The translations under genes were made by a program, and so were the position numbers. From Patiria pectinifera (Eukaryota > Echinodermata > Asteroidea > Valvatida > Asterinidae): a stretch of DNA of 64,000 nucleotides. The notes beneath the pieces were generated by a model, which saw only the letters and a list, made by a program, of their open reading frames with translations, made no database searches and had not been told where the DNA came from. This document shows, piece after piece, positions 33,135-43,440 of this stretch (the stretch's first letter is position 1; each line of letters opens with the position of its first letter). Location of the stretch: positions 186,001 through 250,000 of the forward strand of contig CM057136.1 of NCBI GenBank assembly GCA_029964075.1, in the 5' to 3' direction.

Positions 33135-34048
33135 AAATATCTTTTTAAAAATACTGTTAAACTACTATAAAGGGTAAATCTGATGAAGAAACTCTAACTT
33201 AGGAGTATGATAACTTGTACTAGTTTTTTTGCAATGTTGAAACTTGACAAAAGTAAAAAGTTAAAGGTGGATGTTTCATCTGTTATAGGAACTCGGACCC
33301 TAAACTCCACAACCACCCCTTGGTTTCAGCAATGACTACTAACAGATATTTAAGTGCAACTTTAACTTTACATTGGACCTCCTTGTAAACCTGATTCCAA
33401 AAACAATTGGAGCAAGAAAATATTGAATTTTTTTAAATTAAATTTCAGTCATGGAATATAGACTTGTACATGTAGCCCCAAAATTTAGAGAGGTGGTAGC
33501 AAGATATGGATTGGTCGCCCCCCCCCCCCATCCCTCTTTGCGATTCTCCTTCCAACCCTGCATGTTTGTGTGTCCCCTACATGTTTGTTTCTTGTTCCTC
33601 TGTCATTTACCTCTGAAGAAGGCCTGGCTAAGGCTGAAATGTAATGCCACTTTATTTTTGTGTAATGTCAATACCTTTACATATACTATAGAAGATTGAT
33701 GAACCATATTTGCCTGATCTATCTTCTGTTAATCTGCCCGCCGTCATCATCGTCATTAGCCTATTTGAGAATATGGCCGACACAATAGAAGGGCGCTGTC
33801 ACAAACTGAATGTGGTGGGCGAGATGTACTTTTAGGATTCATGGCTCAGTGCGTACGCCTCTCTGTGTTTTGTGCCGGGCGATTTACTTGAATATTTTAG
33901 TGATTTACAAGTAGGACATATTGGCAATATTTTAATCGTTTATTGTGATGGCCGTAAACAGCATATAACGATTAATGGAACAGAAGTCTTCTCAACTCAT
34001 GCAAACGAATTGACATTTAGGAAGGAGACGAGGCAGGCATGAGGTTAC
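33135..34048 (-). repeat. 0.9-kb dispersed repeat, copy 2
   Basis: Inverted relative to 9,025-9,965 and collinear with it: ctgatgaagaaactctaact, tgaagaaggcctggctaagg, atggccgtaaacagcatata, ggaaggagacgaggcagg. A C run at 33,520-33,529 replaces mixed sequence in copy 1. No conserved frame. Confidence 0.75.
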
Positions 34049-34786
34049 AATCATGTATAAGCTTTATGTGGCCTCTCTGGGCTCCCTTACATTTTGTACT
34101 AAATTTTGTCGGGCACCATATGCAGACGTTGTTGTAATTTTGTAATTGTGTGTCTGGCAGCCAGACTGAGGGAGTGATAGTCATGTATCTGGAACATGTA
34201 AACGCTTTTTAATTAGCGCAAGCAGACTAATGACCAGCGTGGCAGCTCATGCACGATGTCGATATCGCTGTAGTGTGTGGTCCGACGTTACCGTTTTCTC
34301 TGACTTTTGTCTTGACTATCCAAATTTCGTGCATAAGATAGTATTTTTGACATGTCCGGGATGTTTTTCTTTATTTATCGACATAGATTCTTGAAGTAAA
34401 ACAATCACACCACAAATATTTTATGAGAGATCAAACTAAAGAAAATAGTATAGACTAAAATTCATAATTTTGAAGTTAATCGTGTGCTACTTCATTCAAT
34501 TTGTTCTGCTATCATGGATGCACCCGCCATCAGTAGTACCGATCGATAATAGCGCGGTGGCGACCTGCAAATGGGGGGACTCAAATGCGTCCCTGTAAGG
34601 GTGGGCAAGATAGAAGGCGACCTTTCATATGTTAATTGACGTTGCAAGCGCTCATCTTAGCATCCTAAGATCATTTTGTTGCTAGAGACTCTGGGTTGCA
34701 CAAAAGACCCATAATCCTTCTTTTTGTTAATAAAATGAGATTTGGTACAAAACCTGTTCTCGAAACAATCGCACATTTTTCCTCAG
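34049..34786. other. No gene; internal fragment of the TTA-flanked MITE
   Basis: 34,055-34,135 (aagctttatgtggcctctctgg, cccttacat, gtcgggcaccat) is the reverse complement of 8,227-8,300, inside the PIF/Harbinger-like MITE. The remainder is unremarkable. Confidence 0.5.
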
Positions 34787-37700
34787 ATGACGTTTCTTGC
34801 TCTGTGGGGAGACTTCTCGGGATGGAAGATGGTCGCATCTCGAATGAAAGCATTACAGCTTCGTCTATTTGGCAAACAAACCGAGCTGTTTGTGGCCCAG
34901 TCAGGGCCAGACTGAATACTCAAGGTAAGCATTTGTATTTCAGACTAACCACGTTATACTTCGTACAGTCATTTAAAAGAAATTACAGTTGTTTAACCCT
35001 AAAGGGGCCGGGGGCGGAATCCACCCCCCCCCCCCACCTCAACTTTTTTTGTGATAGCCTTGAAAAAAAAAAGTTCGCGACCCGAGCTGTTGTGACTTTT
35101 TAGCCTCGAGCCTTGTGCATCTTTTGATTACCAAAATCATAACAAATTTTACTGATACTGAAAACTGAATTTCCCCATAAACGTAGTGTATGCAGAGCAG
35201 AATTACCATTCGTGCATATATGAATAATTAATAAGCCAGAATTCCAAAACCCTTTACCCTTTTGTCATGAAATTTCTTGGATATGTTCATGATAAGTTGT
35301 TCTATGCATGTACCGAGTTTCAAAATGTTTTGCCTCTTGATGGCCGACATCTAAGGGGGGACGGAATCCACCCCTCCCCCCCCCCCCGGCTGAGAGATGG
35401 TCAAAATAACCTGCACCCAATTTCATCAAATTCTTCGTATAAACTTACGATGTATCACAGCGCTGCGATGCGTCGTATTTCTACGATGCGTCACAGCTGC
35501 GATGCGTCCGGCAATCCATTTCACAAAACACGTCGTAAGTGCGACGCGTCGTAGGTGTATTTATAGCACAACAGCTCTGTGATCATTTTATGTCTTTAGT
35601 CAGCGTACAGTAAACAGTCATTCTGATATTCAACAATCAGTTGTCGGATCTCCGCCCAAAATTTGTTAAAACGTCAAATAAAATGGCGGCCGTGTGATGC
35701 AATTTTAAAGGAAAACAAGCTGTATGCAATTTTAAAGGAAAACAACTCTCAGTGGAGGGTATAGCTACTTTGAAGTTTTAACTGCAATATTCCAGGTTAT
35801 TTCATAATTATTCAATGAATTCTCTATGTACAACTTTACACACACTGCCTCGGTATTATAATCTCGTTTATGTGATGATTAAAGCATAAAACTGGCTAAG
35901 AAAAGGACTCTTCTTATTTGGCAATGACCACTTGAATACAACGCATTCAACACATCAAAAGTTTTGTTTAATGGATGATACGACGCATCGCGAATTGCGA
36001 CTTGTTACTCGTCGTAACTTGAGTTGCGACGCGACGCATCGTTTAGTTAAATCGGGTACTGGCCCTTTTAACTAAGGGTTATTATTCGGCCTGAAATTCA
36101 CGAAATTATTATGTTGTTAGGGTTGTTTCTTTATACTACTTCAAATGTCTGGTTGAAAGGAAACTAACCTAATGTCTTACCGTTCCTGAGAAAAGACGGA
36201 TGAACAGTTGTTTACATCGCACGCAGTGGACTTTTGTGGCATACATATACGCATTTCCCGCCGTTTCCATTCAATGTACAGTTCACGTCGTGTGTGTCAC
36301 AATACACAAAGTACAACACAAATGTTGTTTCTCGCACGTCCGCATTATACAATACACTGTGTCATGCCAGATTCACAACTAGCACTCAACAGCTCTATTT
36401 TTGAGACTCACTATTTTGACACCCAAAATTAGTTGTCGCATGTTTCACGCAAGAATCACACAAAAACAACCAGTTTTAAATGATGGTTGTGTAGACGTTT
36501 ATGTCCTACTATTAAATGTTCTTTCCATTTAATATAATTTCATTAAAATGCGTGTTGTAGCCCAATTGGGCGCATTCGCAATGTCCCTTCAGTTGCACAA
36601 TTTACTGCTCGATTTCTGGTTGATTCGTAGTAACCTAATCCATTACGACTGTGCACTACAAGCAATGTGCGGACGTCAATGTTCGGACGATATCGGCAAA
36701 GCATCATCAGGAAATTATATGGGTCACGGGTCCCTGCTGCACATTCTGATGCGTGCAGCTATGGTACGCGTAACCAGCAATGCAACCGACACCAAGGCGG
36801 CCCCGAAGAGCCGACAATACGATGGGCGTCCCTGCAGGCGGGGGGGGGGGGGGTGTCACAACCCCCATTAGTCATTTTCGTCAGTAAAATCATGGTGCTG
36901 TCGGCAAAAAAAGTGAAGAATAGAGAAAGAAGTAAAAGAAAGAGAGAAGAAGAAAATATTGAGAGTGTAAATAATAGACACCGTTGCTCAAAACCCTGCG
37001 AAGCTAACATCCGGTTCTGAATTCCTTGGCAAAAAAAAATTGTACACTGTGTCAAGACTGTCATGTCTGCACGAGCTGCCGCGCGAGCTCGCTTCATATA
37101 TGGCGGTTGACAGCTACGGCTAAGTGACGACTCAAAACCATGGATCAAGCTAAAGCTAAAGAAGGCAAAACTCGAAAGAGTGTCGAGCTTCAGTTTGATG
37201 TAATGTTTGTGATGTAATACACCAACTTTGATGACCCCCCCCCCCCCGCATCTCCCTAAACACGAGCCAGTACATTAAAAAAAGTCAGGGGAAAGTGGCC
37301 AGGAAATGCTTCAGATTGCACCACAGAGCATAAAATCCAGACCTTTTAGGCTGGCCCTGGACCCCACGCACACATAAAAAAGTCAGGGGAAAGTGGCTTG
37401 GAAATGCTTCAGATTGTACCACAGAGCACACAATCCAGAACTTTTAGGTGGGCCCCGGACCCCACGCCTTCAGGGCTTCGCGCTCTCCGTTCGCATGTAT
37501 TCACTTTAGGATTTAAGGTATATTCCATCATTTGTAATTTGTGCATTTTGTTCGTTTGAAGCCACAAAAGTGCTCAAAATCTAAAGAAGGGTGATGAAGT
37601 TTCAGCTCAGCTGTATATTTCGAGAAGAACAGCATTCTAGGATCTCGATTTCAAATCAAAAGTTGCTGAATTATGTTTTGAATTGGCCTGAATTCAGCGT

Positions 37701-40700
37701 CCGGCGAGACACGTTTACACTGAGCCGATTGCAGCTTCGCGAAGTCGCGCACTGATCCGACGAATTATAGCAACGGCGTGCGCGTGTGCATCGTGTCAAC
37801 GCTTGCGCGCGCTTCACTGAATAAAAAAACGAACTACTACGGACATTTCTAACGGTGCTTCTTAAAATGCACCGTTGGAGAGGCATTCCTTCATTGATTT
37901 CTTCAAAATTACAGCTTGCCAGAAAGAATAATTTCACAGGGAGTTTAGTCCCCTTGCTATCTTTCAACCAAGTATGTTTTTCAACAATAATTAAGTCAGT
38001 CACTTTTTGGATAGCTGCAAATGATGGACTATAGCTTTAAAGAACCCCCCTTCCCCCCTCCCCCCTCTGCTGGGATCAGGGAACGGGCTTGCACAAGGTA
38101 TGCCTACGTGGGCGTGTACACGAAAAGAAACGTATCCAGCTTTTGATTTGGGTCTGGTATCCATCTTCCAAATGGGGGTACTCTTCAAAACTGACCATTA
38201 TTATGCATATACTACATATCAAATGAAGATTTTCACGGCTCATTTTATAGCCTTGTTCAATGCGGTCTCTCGGCTTTTTGTCGAAGGGAGATAATCGGGC
38301 CCTGCACCACAATCAACGCAGCTACGTGCGTGAACCACCGACCCTTGTCCGTACGAACGGTTCGGTACTAACACAACAAGCAAGCACACACACGTGAGTA
38401 CGGACTGTACGCATGGTGTAATGAGGCAGTAAATGTAGGCCTACTATGTTCTGCGTGTGGGTGTACGTAAGTACGTGTGGGGGATATACGCGCCGCGTGG
38501 CCTGTCGTACAAGTACATGTACCTGTACTGTGTGTGCATGGCTGTTGTACGAGTACGTGTGTGTACGTGCGTACGTACAAGCATAGCCTTGCTGTATGGT
38601 ACAAGTTACTTTCTCACTAGCAGCGTACGGGCATCGATATGTGCACGCAATTATGCCTTGCCAAGTTGATTAGGGATTTTCTTATCGGCGATTTTTTTTT
38701 TATCGGCGAATCGATAAGCCCAACGCCTTGGTCAAGGCTACTACTTTAATGGTTGTTGAATGGGTTTTCTTTAGGCCAAAAAAGAGTCTCCGGTTTCTGG
38801 TATGGAGCTTGCCCAAAAAGTGGTGCGGCAATATTATGGGAGACCAGAGAGGCCACATAAAGCTTATTCTTGATCATAACCCCATCTAAAAACGCATTAA
38901 AATTGTGCAGCAGCAGGATTCCTGTCAAACCAGTGAGTTTGGCGGTTTTGAGACATCATCTTTCATTGAAAAAAAACCAACTTTTTCATTTTGCCGACGC
39001 GCATGGCTACGGCGACACGCGCGCATACCCGAAACCGGAGACTTTTTTTTGGCCTTAGTGGGATTGATGTCAGAGGAACTCTATAAACATAACTGAAAAT
39101 TAATTTCATTCAGAATAATCAACATAATAAACCATTATAATACATGAAGTGGGGGAATTAGAAATTGATTTAAACAAGGGGTCTTTTGGGGCGGAATTTA
39201 TCAATTATTTTGTGTGACGGTCCGTCGGCAAATTTCATGATGACACCCCCCCCCCTTTCAAAATGGTCTAGCGACGCCCGTGGACGATACGCTAGTGAAC
39301 TTAGTCGTCTAGAGTCTACAGATTCCTGCAATATGGCTAAATCGTTGAATGCAGTAAGAAATCTTAGGTTTTGTGTTGCTGTACAGGATACGCTGCAGCG
39401 TGGTGTAACGATGAACGCACTGATGATATCAGTCCGTGGATACAGGTTGACTTCAATGACACAGTCACCATCACTGGTCTGATCACCCAGGGGCGCGGAG
39501 ACTACCCCCAATGGGTGACGGAGTACCAAGTGACGTACAGCGATGACGGTCAGTCCTGGAATAACGTGACTGATGCAGACGGCACACCGATAAAGGTATA
39601 TAGTCAGGTTGCATACGGTTGGAATCGTGACCGTCTGGTCCAAAGCACCAAACTTGGCAGATAGATTATTATAGCCCTAAAGAAGATATTTAGAAGGGGT
39701 GCCCACCTGAAAGTTTTTGGGAAGATTGCCTAATTTGCATATTAAAGCGTTAATGAGTGCAGCTTTAGAGTAAGTAACCATTTAGGATCGTTACTATGTC
39801 CTCATAATTATCCAGTCAGTCTTAAATGCTTTCGAAAATGTTATTGAAGTAAGGATGTGTAAGTGAAACCCCCAAAATATACTTTTCAAAAAATCAAAAA
39901 AATATACTTTTCAAAAAATTAAAAGTGGGAAAAATATATTACACTGTAGGGATTAACGATTTATGCAAATTAGGCACCCTTCCCTTCTTAAATTTTTACT
40001 CTATGGCTATAACAATCTATCTGCCAAATTTGGTGGTTTGAACCAGTCGGTCACGATCTTGTCCAAATTGGGTCTAAGCCTTCTGACTAATAGAAATGTT
40101 TAAAGGTATCAAAATGTCAAAAGTCGTTTTGCTGACTATTGTTACGACATAATCATTAGCGTATCCAGCTCATGATGTGGCTGTGTGTGTGAGTGGGGGG
40201 GGGGGGGGGACCCGCACATCCAATGCGAAATGTAGACATGTTTTTTTTTCTTCCGACACTTGGCCTCCGTAAAATCAAAAAGTGGTGGGGGAGGACCATC
40301 TTCCAAATGAGGGCGCTCTTCAAAACCTTTATTATGCATACTGGAAAATATGTGCCGATTTTCACAGCGCATTGTAATGCCTTTTTTTTAGCTGGTTTTC
40401 TTTTTTGGGGTTGATGTCAGAACTCTCTAAACATTTACGGAAATACTTACTGAGCAAAATATTTTTCAAAGAATCCTCGGGGGGCACGGTGCTGCTGCCT
40501 CCTCTGGATATGCCACTGGACATAATGAATCCATTCGAATGTCAACAACCTGAACACACCATTCTTCTTTTTTGAACAGTTCCCTGGTAACAAGGACAGG
40601 AACACCCTGGTAACTATTCGCCTGCCGTTTGCCTTGCGCACCAGAATCCTGCGCATTCACCCCACTGCTTGGCACACATATTGCAGCATGAGGTTTGAAG

Positions 40701-40717
40701 TGATTGGCTGCTATTAG
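34787..40717 (+). CDS. Secreted F5/8 type C (discoidin) domain protein, three exons
   Basis: Exons 34,787-34,924, 39,387-39,595 and 40,580-40,717 have good splice signals (tttttcctcag at the first acceptor; donors caag|gtaagc and aaag|gtatat; last acceptor tttttgaacag) and fit in phases 1, 1, 0. They encode about 161 residues ending in TAG. Together they form one complete F5/8C domain: an opening Cys then LGMEDGRI, central SPWIQVDF, the strand VTEYQVTYSDDGQSW, and closing RILRIHPTAWH then Cys before the stop. The terminal Cys pair is the disulfide expected of the fold, and a second pair (VCGP / WCND) is extra. Such domains usually bind glycans or lipids outside the cell. The upstream part is probably the exon at 22,637-22,951. 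Introns hold MITEs. Confidence 0.85.
34994..35412 (-). mobile_element. TTAA-type MITE, copy 1 (in discoidin intron)
   Basis: Begins ttaaccctaaaggggccggggg and reads into the shared interior (tgcatcttttgat, gaattaccattcgtgcata, gttctatgcatgtacc, gagatggtcaaaata). It is collinear with 51,013-51,430 and 55,465-55,902, in the opposite orientation. The distal terminus is missing. TTAA next to CCCTAAAAGGG is the pattern of piggyBac-type target sites. Confidence 0.7.
35440..36055. mobile_element. Possible transposon with CGACGCATCG subterminal repeats
   Basis: The left end (35,440-35,560) carries gatgcgtcgtatttc, cgatgcgtcacagctgcgat and gcgacgcgtcgtag. The right end (35,975-36,050) carries gatacgacgcatcgcg, gcgacttgttactcgtcg and gcgacgcgacgcatcg. 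The two groups face each other around about 420 bp of ordinary AT-rich DNA containing a short tandem duplication (gctgtatgcaattttaaaggaaaacaa). It is interpreted as a non-autonomous element. Exact ends are not defined. Confidence 0.5.
36075..36590 (+). repeat. Dispersed repeat, copy 2 (relative at 30,730-31,165)
   Basis: Follows copy 1 from ggcctgaaattcacgaaa to cccaattgggcgcattcg, with indels that break the open frame seen there. It lies within the first intron of the F5/8C exon set. Confidence 0.65.
36591..37269. other. No gene recognised
   Basis: Several frames stay open between 36,548 and 37,148 on both strands, but they have no motif or splice context. G and C runs lie at 36,840 and 37,237. 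Confidence 0.5.
37270..37480 (+). repeat. Tandem duplicate (~104 bp) of a dispersed repeat
   Basis: Two head-to-tail units begin aaaaaagtcaggggaaagtgg and run through ggaaatgcttcagattg, accacagagca and ccccggaccccacgc. The same unit, more diverged, is at 24,400-24,600 and 54,440-54,790. The first unit's deletions make it slightly longer. Confidence 0.75.
37481..38129. other. No gene recognised
   Basis: A patch rich in gcgcg and cgc strings lies at 37,695-37,815, with no coding exon seen. C-rich runs at 38,046-38,068 precede the partial MITE. Confidence 0.45.
38130..38295 (+). mobile_element. GGCGTATCCAG MITE, partial copy
   Basis: Starts cgtatccagcttttgat and continues ccatcttccaaatggggg, ctcttcaaaac, attattatgcata and attttcacggctcatt, parallel to 40,155-40,400. 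The G run and the right end are missing. Confidence 0.65.
38380..38600. repeat. GTAC/ACGT-rich simple sequence
   Basis: Dense gtacgt, tacgtgtg and acatgtacc strings on both strands, without a strict period. Cys/Val/Tyr-rich open frames here follow from this composition. Confidence 0.7.
38774..39054. mobile_element. PIF/Harbinger-like MITE, copy 2 (TTA target duplication)
   Basis: Ends ggccaaaaaagagtctccgg and ccggagactttttttttggcc, flanked by tta on both sides (38,771-38,773 and 39,055-39,057). The interior matches copy 1 at 8,118-8,467 (gtatggagcttgcccaaaaa, cagcagcaggattcc, gtgagtttggcggttttgag) but is shorter by about 70 bp. It lies in the intron just upstream of the second F5/8C exon. 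Confidence 0.85.
40157..40518. mobile_element. GGCGTATCCAG MITE, full copy, in the last discoidin intron
   Basis: Left end tagcgtatccagc and right end ctggatatgccactg are inverted repeats. A G run (40,194-40,209) lies inside the left end. 362 bp, non-coding. It ends 61 bp before the final exon of the discoidin gene. Relatives at 12,322 and 38,130. Confidence 0.75.
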
Positions 40718-41082
40718 TCAGACTCATTACATTGCCGACGAGTGAGTGAAATGATTTCAACGTCAAAAGGTAGCTCTGTCGTAGAACAAAACGAAAATAT
40801 TCATGCTTGTAAATACCGGCTCTACTCAAAATTATTTGGTAGTTTGGATGAAATTTGATGAATATTATTATCTTTTTTTTCTTAAAATTTGTGAATCTAT
40901 ATTTCTGATGCTCTTAAAATGCATACTGGTGAAATCGTTAGTCAAGGTGTACATATAGATAATTAGCTGATTGGTAAGACTTTTATAGAGTGAAAACAAA
41001 CCCTGGGAGTACACTTTAAAAGAGGGAAATATGGACAGTCGTACAGCAAGGTTGCTTTTTCCTGTGTACTTGAAGGACTTAA

Positions 41083-41088
41083 AATAAA
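41083..41088 (+). terminator. Candidate poly(A) signal for the discoidin gene
   Basis: AATAAA lies about 365 bp after the stop codon at 40,715-40,717, before the next transposon copy. It is the nearest clear canonical hexamer I noticed. No cleavage site can be assigned. Confidence 0.35.
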
Positions 41089-41212
41089 TTTAGAACATGA
41101 CAACGAATAAGAGAAATTTTATGTACGAATTTAAGAAAGAAATATGAAAAATGAAGAATTATTATGTGTTAGTTGCTAGAAGGTACGGTGTGTTTAATAA
41201 TAATAATAATAA

Positions 41213-42700
41213 TATAGGTTTTCCCGGCGAATTTCCGAATTTTTCTAATCAGTTTCATTATCAGCCATTCAATTTCACGTGAGTTTTGCACATGTGGTCA
41301 AATTGGGGTTTCTTTTTCGTTTTGGGTTCATTCAATTTCATTTTTAGGCAACCAAGATTTTGCTCTGAATGTTCGTGTTCGTTTTTGGGCATGCTATTTC
41401 GTTTTGGTGAATTCAACACTTAATTTGTAGCAGTCTTAAATTAAGTCTTTGCAACCTTTTGACGGTTGACACATTCAAATAAGCGAACATCTGTGCGCTT
41501 ATAACGTATAACCATGCTTTTCGTTTCTTATTCGTTTATAGGCAATCGCTTTCATCGTATGGTCATTTAAATTAATAAGATGTTTTAATCGATATGTTTT
41601 CTTATTTTCCTCCAAGGTTCATTCCCCCCCCCCCAAAAAAAAAACTTGATGGCTGTAAAATTTACAATGTTACAAATTAACTGATATGAGGGAAACAAGA
41701 TGTAACAAAATAATTAATTGAAAGTGACTAAGATAATTTATTTTTCACTGTTGATCTTGTCTACTTGTTTAAACGTTTGATCAAGGGGTATCTTTACGTT
41801 GGTACTTTTTTGACGTGCAAGACATCGGGACAAGTGTGTTTGGCAACCTTCGGGAACACTTCTCTTGCGTTATTTATGTTTTCTTGCGTATGTCTGACCG
41901 AACACTAACCGTATTCAAAGGGCCCATGCAAAAAGTAGTTTCCAACGCAAACCTTGAAAATACATCTTTGTGTAACATTTAACCTTAATCGCAAGTTTTA
42001 TTTTCCATTTTGAAGGGTGTTTTTTTTTTTGCCCTCTCCATTTTTATGCTAATGCATGCTTTCACACGAATGTTTTCAATTAGCAAGTTTTGGATGAATA
42101 ATTTGAAAGAAAAACCCCTAAACTGAACAGTGTCTCCCTGAAATGACATCACAGTGAGAGCGCGCTCATAGGTAGTCCGAAGAAGCATGGAAACTTTGAA
42201 ATGTTTAAAGAAGTGCACTTTTGCAATAAGATTTACGAAAAAATGTTGTCAAATGTGTAGTTTTTTTTACTAAAAAGTTGCACAAAAAGAATACCTGAGA
42301 ACAATTCATTGCACATACCCTTTAATTAAGAAAAAAGGCATCTATGGATTGAAGACATCAAATATGATTTACGCTAAGGAATACGGACACGTATGAAGTC
42401 TTAAAAGATGTTTGACAAAATGTGAAATATGTGTGCCCATTAATGAACATGAATGCCCGATCAACCCTTACTGCTGGTTATGACGAAATTGAATGAGCAA
42501 CGCGATACTTTTAATATGAATGCATCTTTGATAGAGACGAGTGAAGATAAAAGGCGATAGAATGCTCGGATAGTGAAATAGAATGATTCTTTTTGATTGT
42601 CGAATGCCGATCTTCGTGATCTTTCAATTTCAATTTAAATCGAATGAGCCAAGCGGTAAATTGAATGAAAGCTCGGTGAAATTGGCCGTGAAAACCTATA
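41213..42700 (+). mobile_element. TATA-flanked inverted-repeat element, copy C
   Basis: Flanked by tata (41,213-41,216 and 42,697-42,700), with ends ggttttcccggcg and ggccgtgaaaacc. 1,488 bp, collinear with copy D and with the reverse of copy A. An (aat)n run directly precedes it. The interior is rich in cattcaatttc(g) strings, with their complements near the right end, so a single strand could fold back on itself. Non-coding. Confidence 0.85.
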
Positions 42701-42704
42701 ATAA

Positions 42705-43440
42705 TCGGCATTTAAGAACGCTCTTTTTAGTAAACTAAATCACAGCGCTTACAAATAATGAACAATTAAAGTAAATAAATAATTTAAGTTAAATAATAAA
42801 AACAGGTAGCATAGACAATGAATTGATTATTGGTGGAATAAATTGGTCTTGATCAGTTTCTTGAATTGCTCAAGAGATTTAGCATTTTGAATGGAAAAGG
42901 GCAGACTATTCCACTCCTTCGCTGCACTGAGGAAAGTGTATCCAGGAGGAGTGCACTCACCTATGACAACGGGATCATCTTCGTATAGCCAACTCTCAGT
43001 GATTGCAATGATGTCAGACTGCAATGATGTCTATGCCATGTTCTACAATGTAGTCACATGTGGAAAGTGACTTGTCCCTGAGGGAGTGGGCATTCCAAAC
43101 ACAAATTCTGGAATTGAGTTCATTTGTGTTGTGGTCCTGTTTTGGGATGTATCGTAGGTTTTCGTGATTGACACCGCGCAGTTGGTCAACTCTGTGACCG
43201 ATAACACGGCAAGATGACACAACCTGAATTTGGCGTTGCTTCCTTTTCCCAGCACGCTTACCTCTGTGAGACCTGTGTTTTCGTGACAATCCAAGATATT
43301 TAATGTTTGTCCATATGACATCAGGCAGCTTCTGAGCTGACTGTAAGTAAACATTGTCCTGCTGGACTCGCAAAAGAAAGGATCTGTCATAAACCAAACG
43401 ATTGCTAGCATGCAGTTTCTGAGCAATGACTACCTTCAAG
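42705..43440 (-). pseudogene. Internally deleted LINE (CR1/L2-like non-LTR retrotransposon)
   Basis: Reading minus from 43,440, the frame encodes a basic N-terminal region then the start of an apurinic-type endonuclease (SRICVWNAHSLRDKSLSTCD, then HGIDIIAV). A duplicated gcaatgatgtc near 43,005-43,032 causes a frameshift. It resumes as IIAITESWLYEDD...PPGYTFL and then jumps straight to AAKEWNSLPFSIQNAKSLEQ...LFHQ-stop, the usual C-terminus that follows the reverse transcriptase. Most of the endonuclease and all of the polymerase are absent. The 3' tail contains gtaagcgctgtga. It abuts transposon copy C. Confidence 0.8.

Noticed and set aside
36548-37148. Coding exon candidates on both strands
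   Set aside because: Frames overlap on opposite strands, contain a G homopolymer, and have no splice signals or motif.
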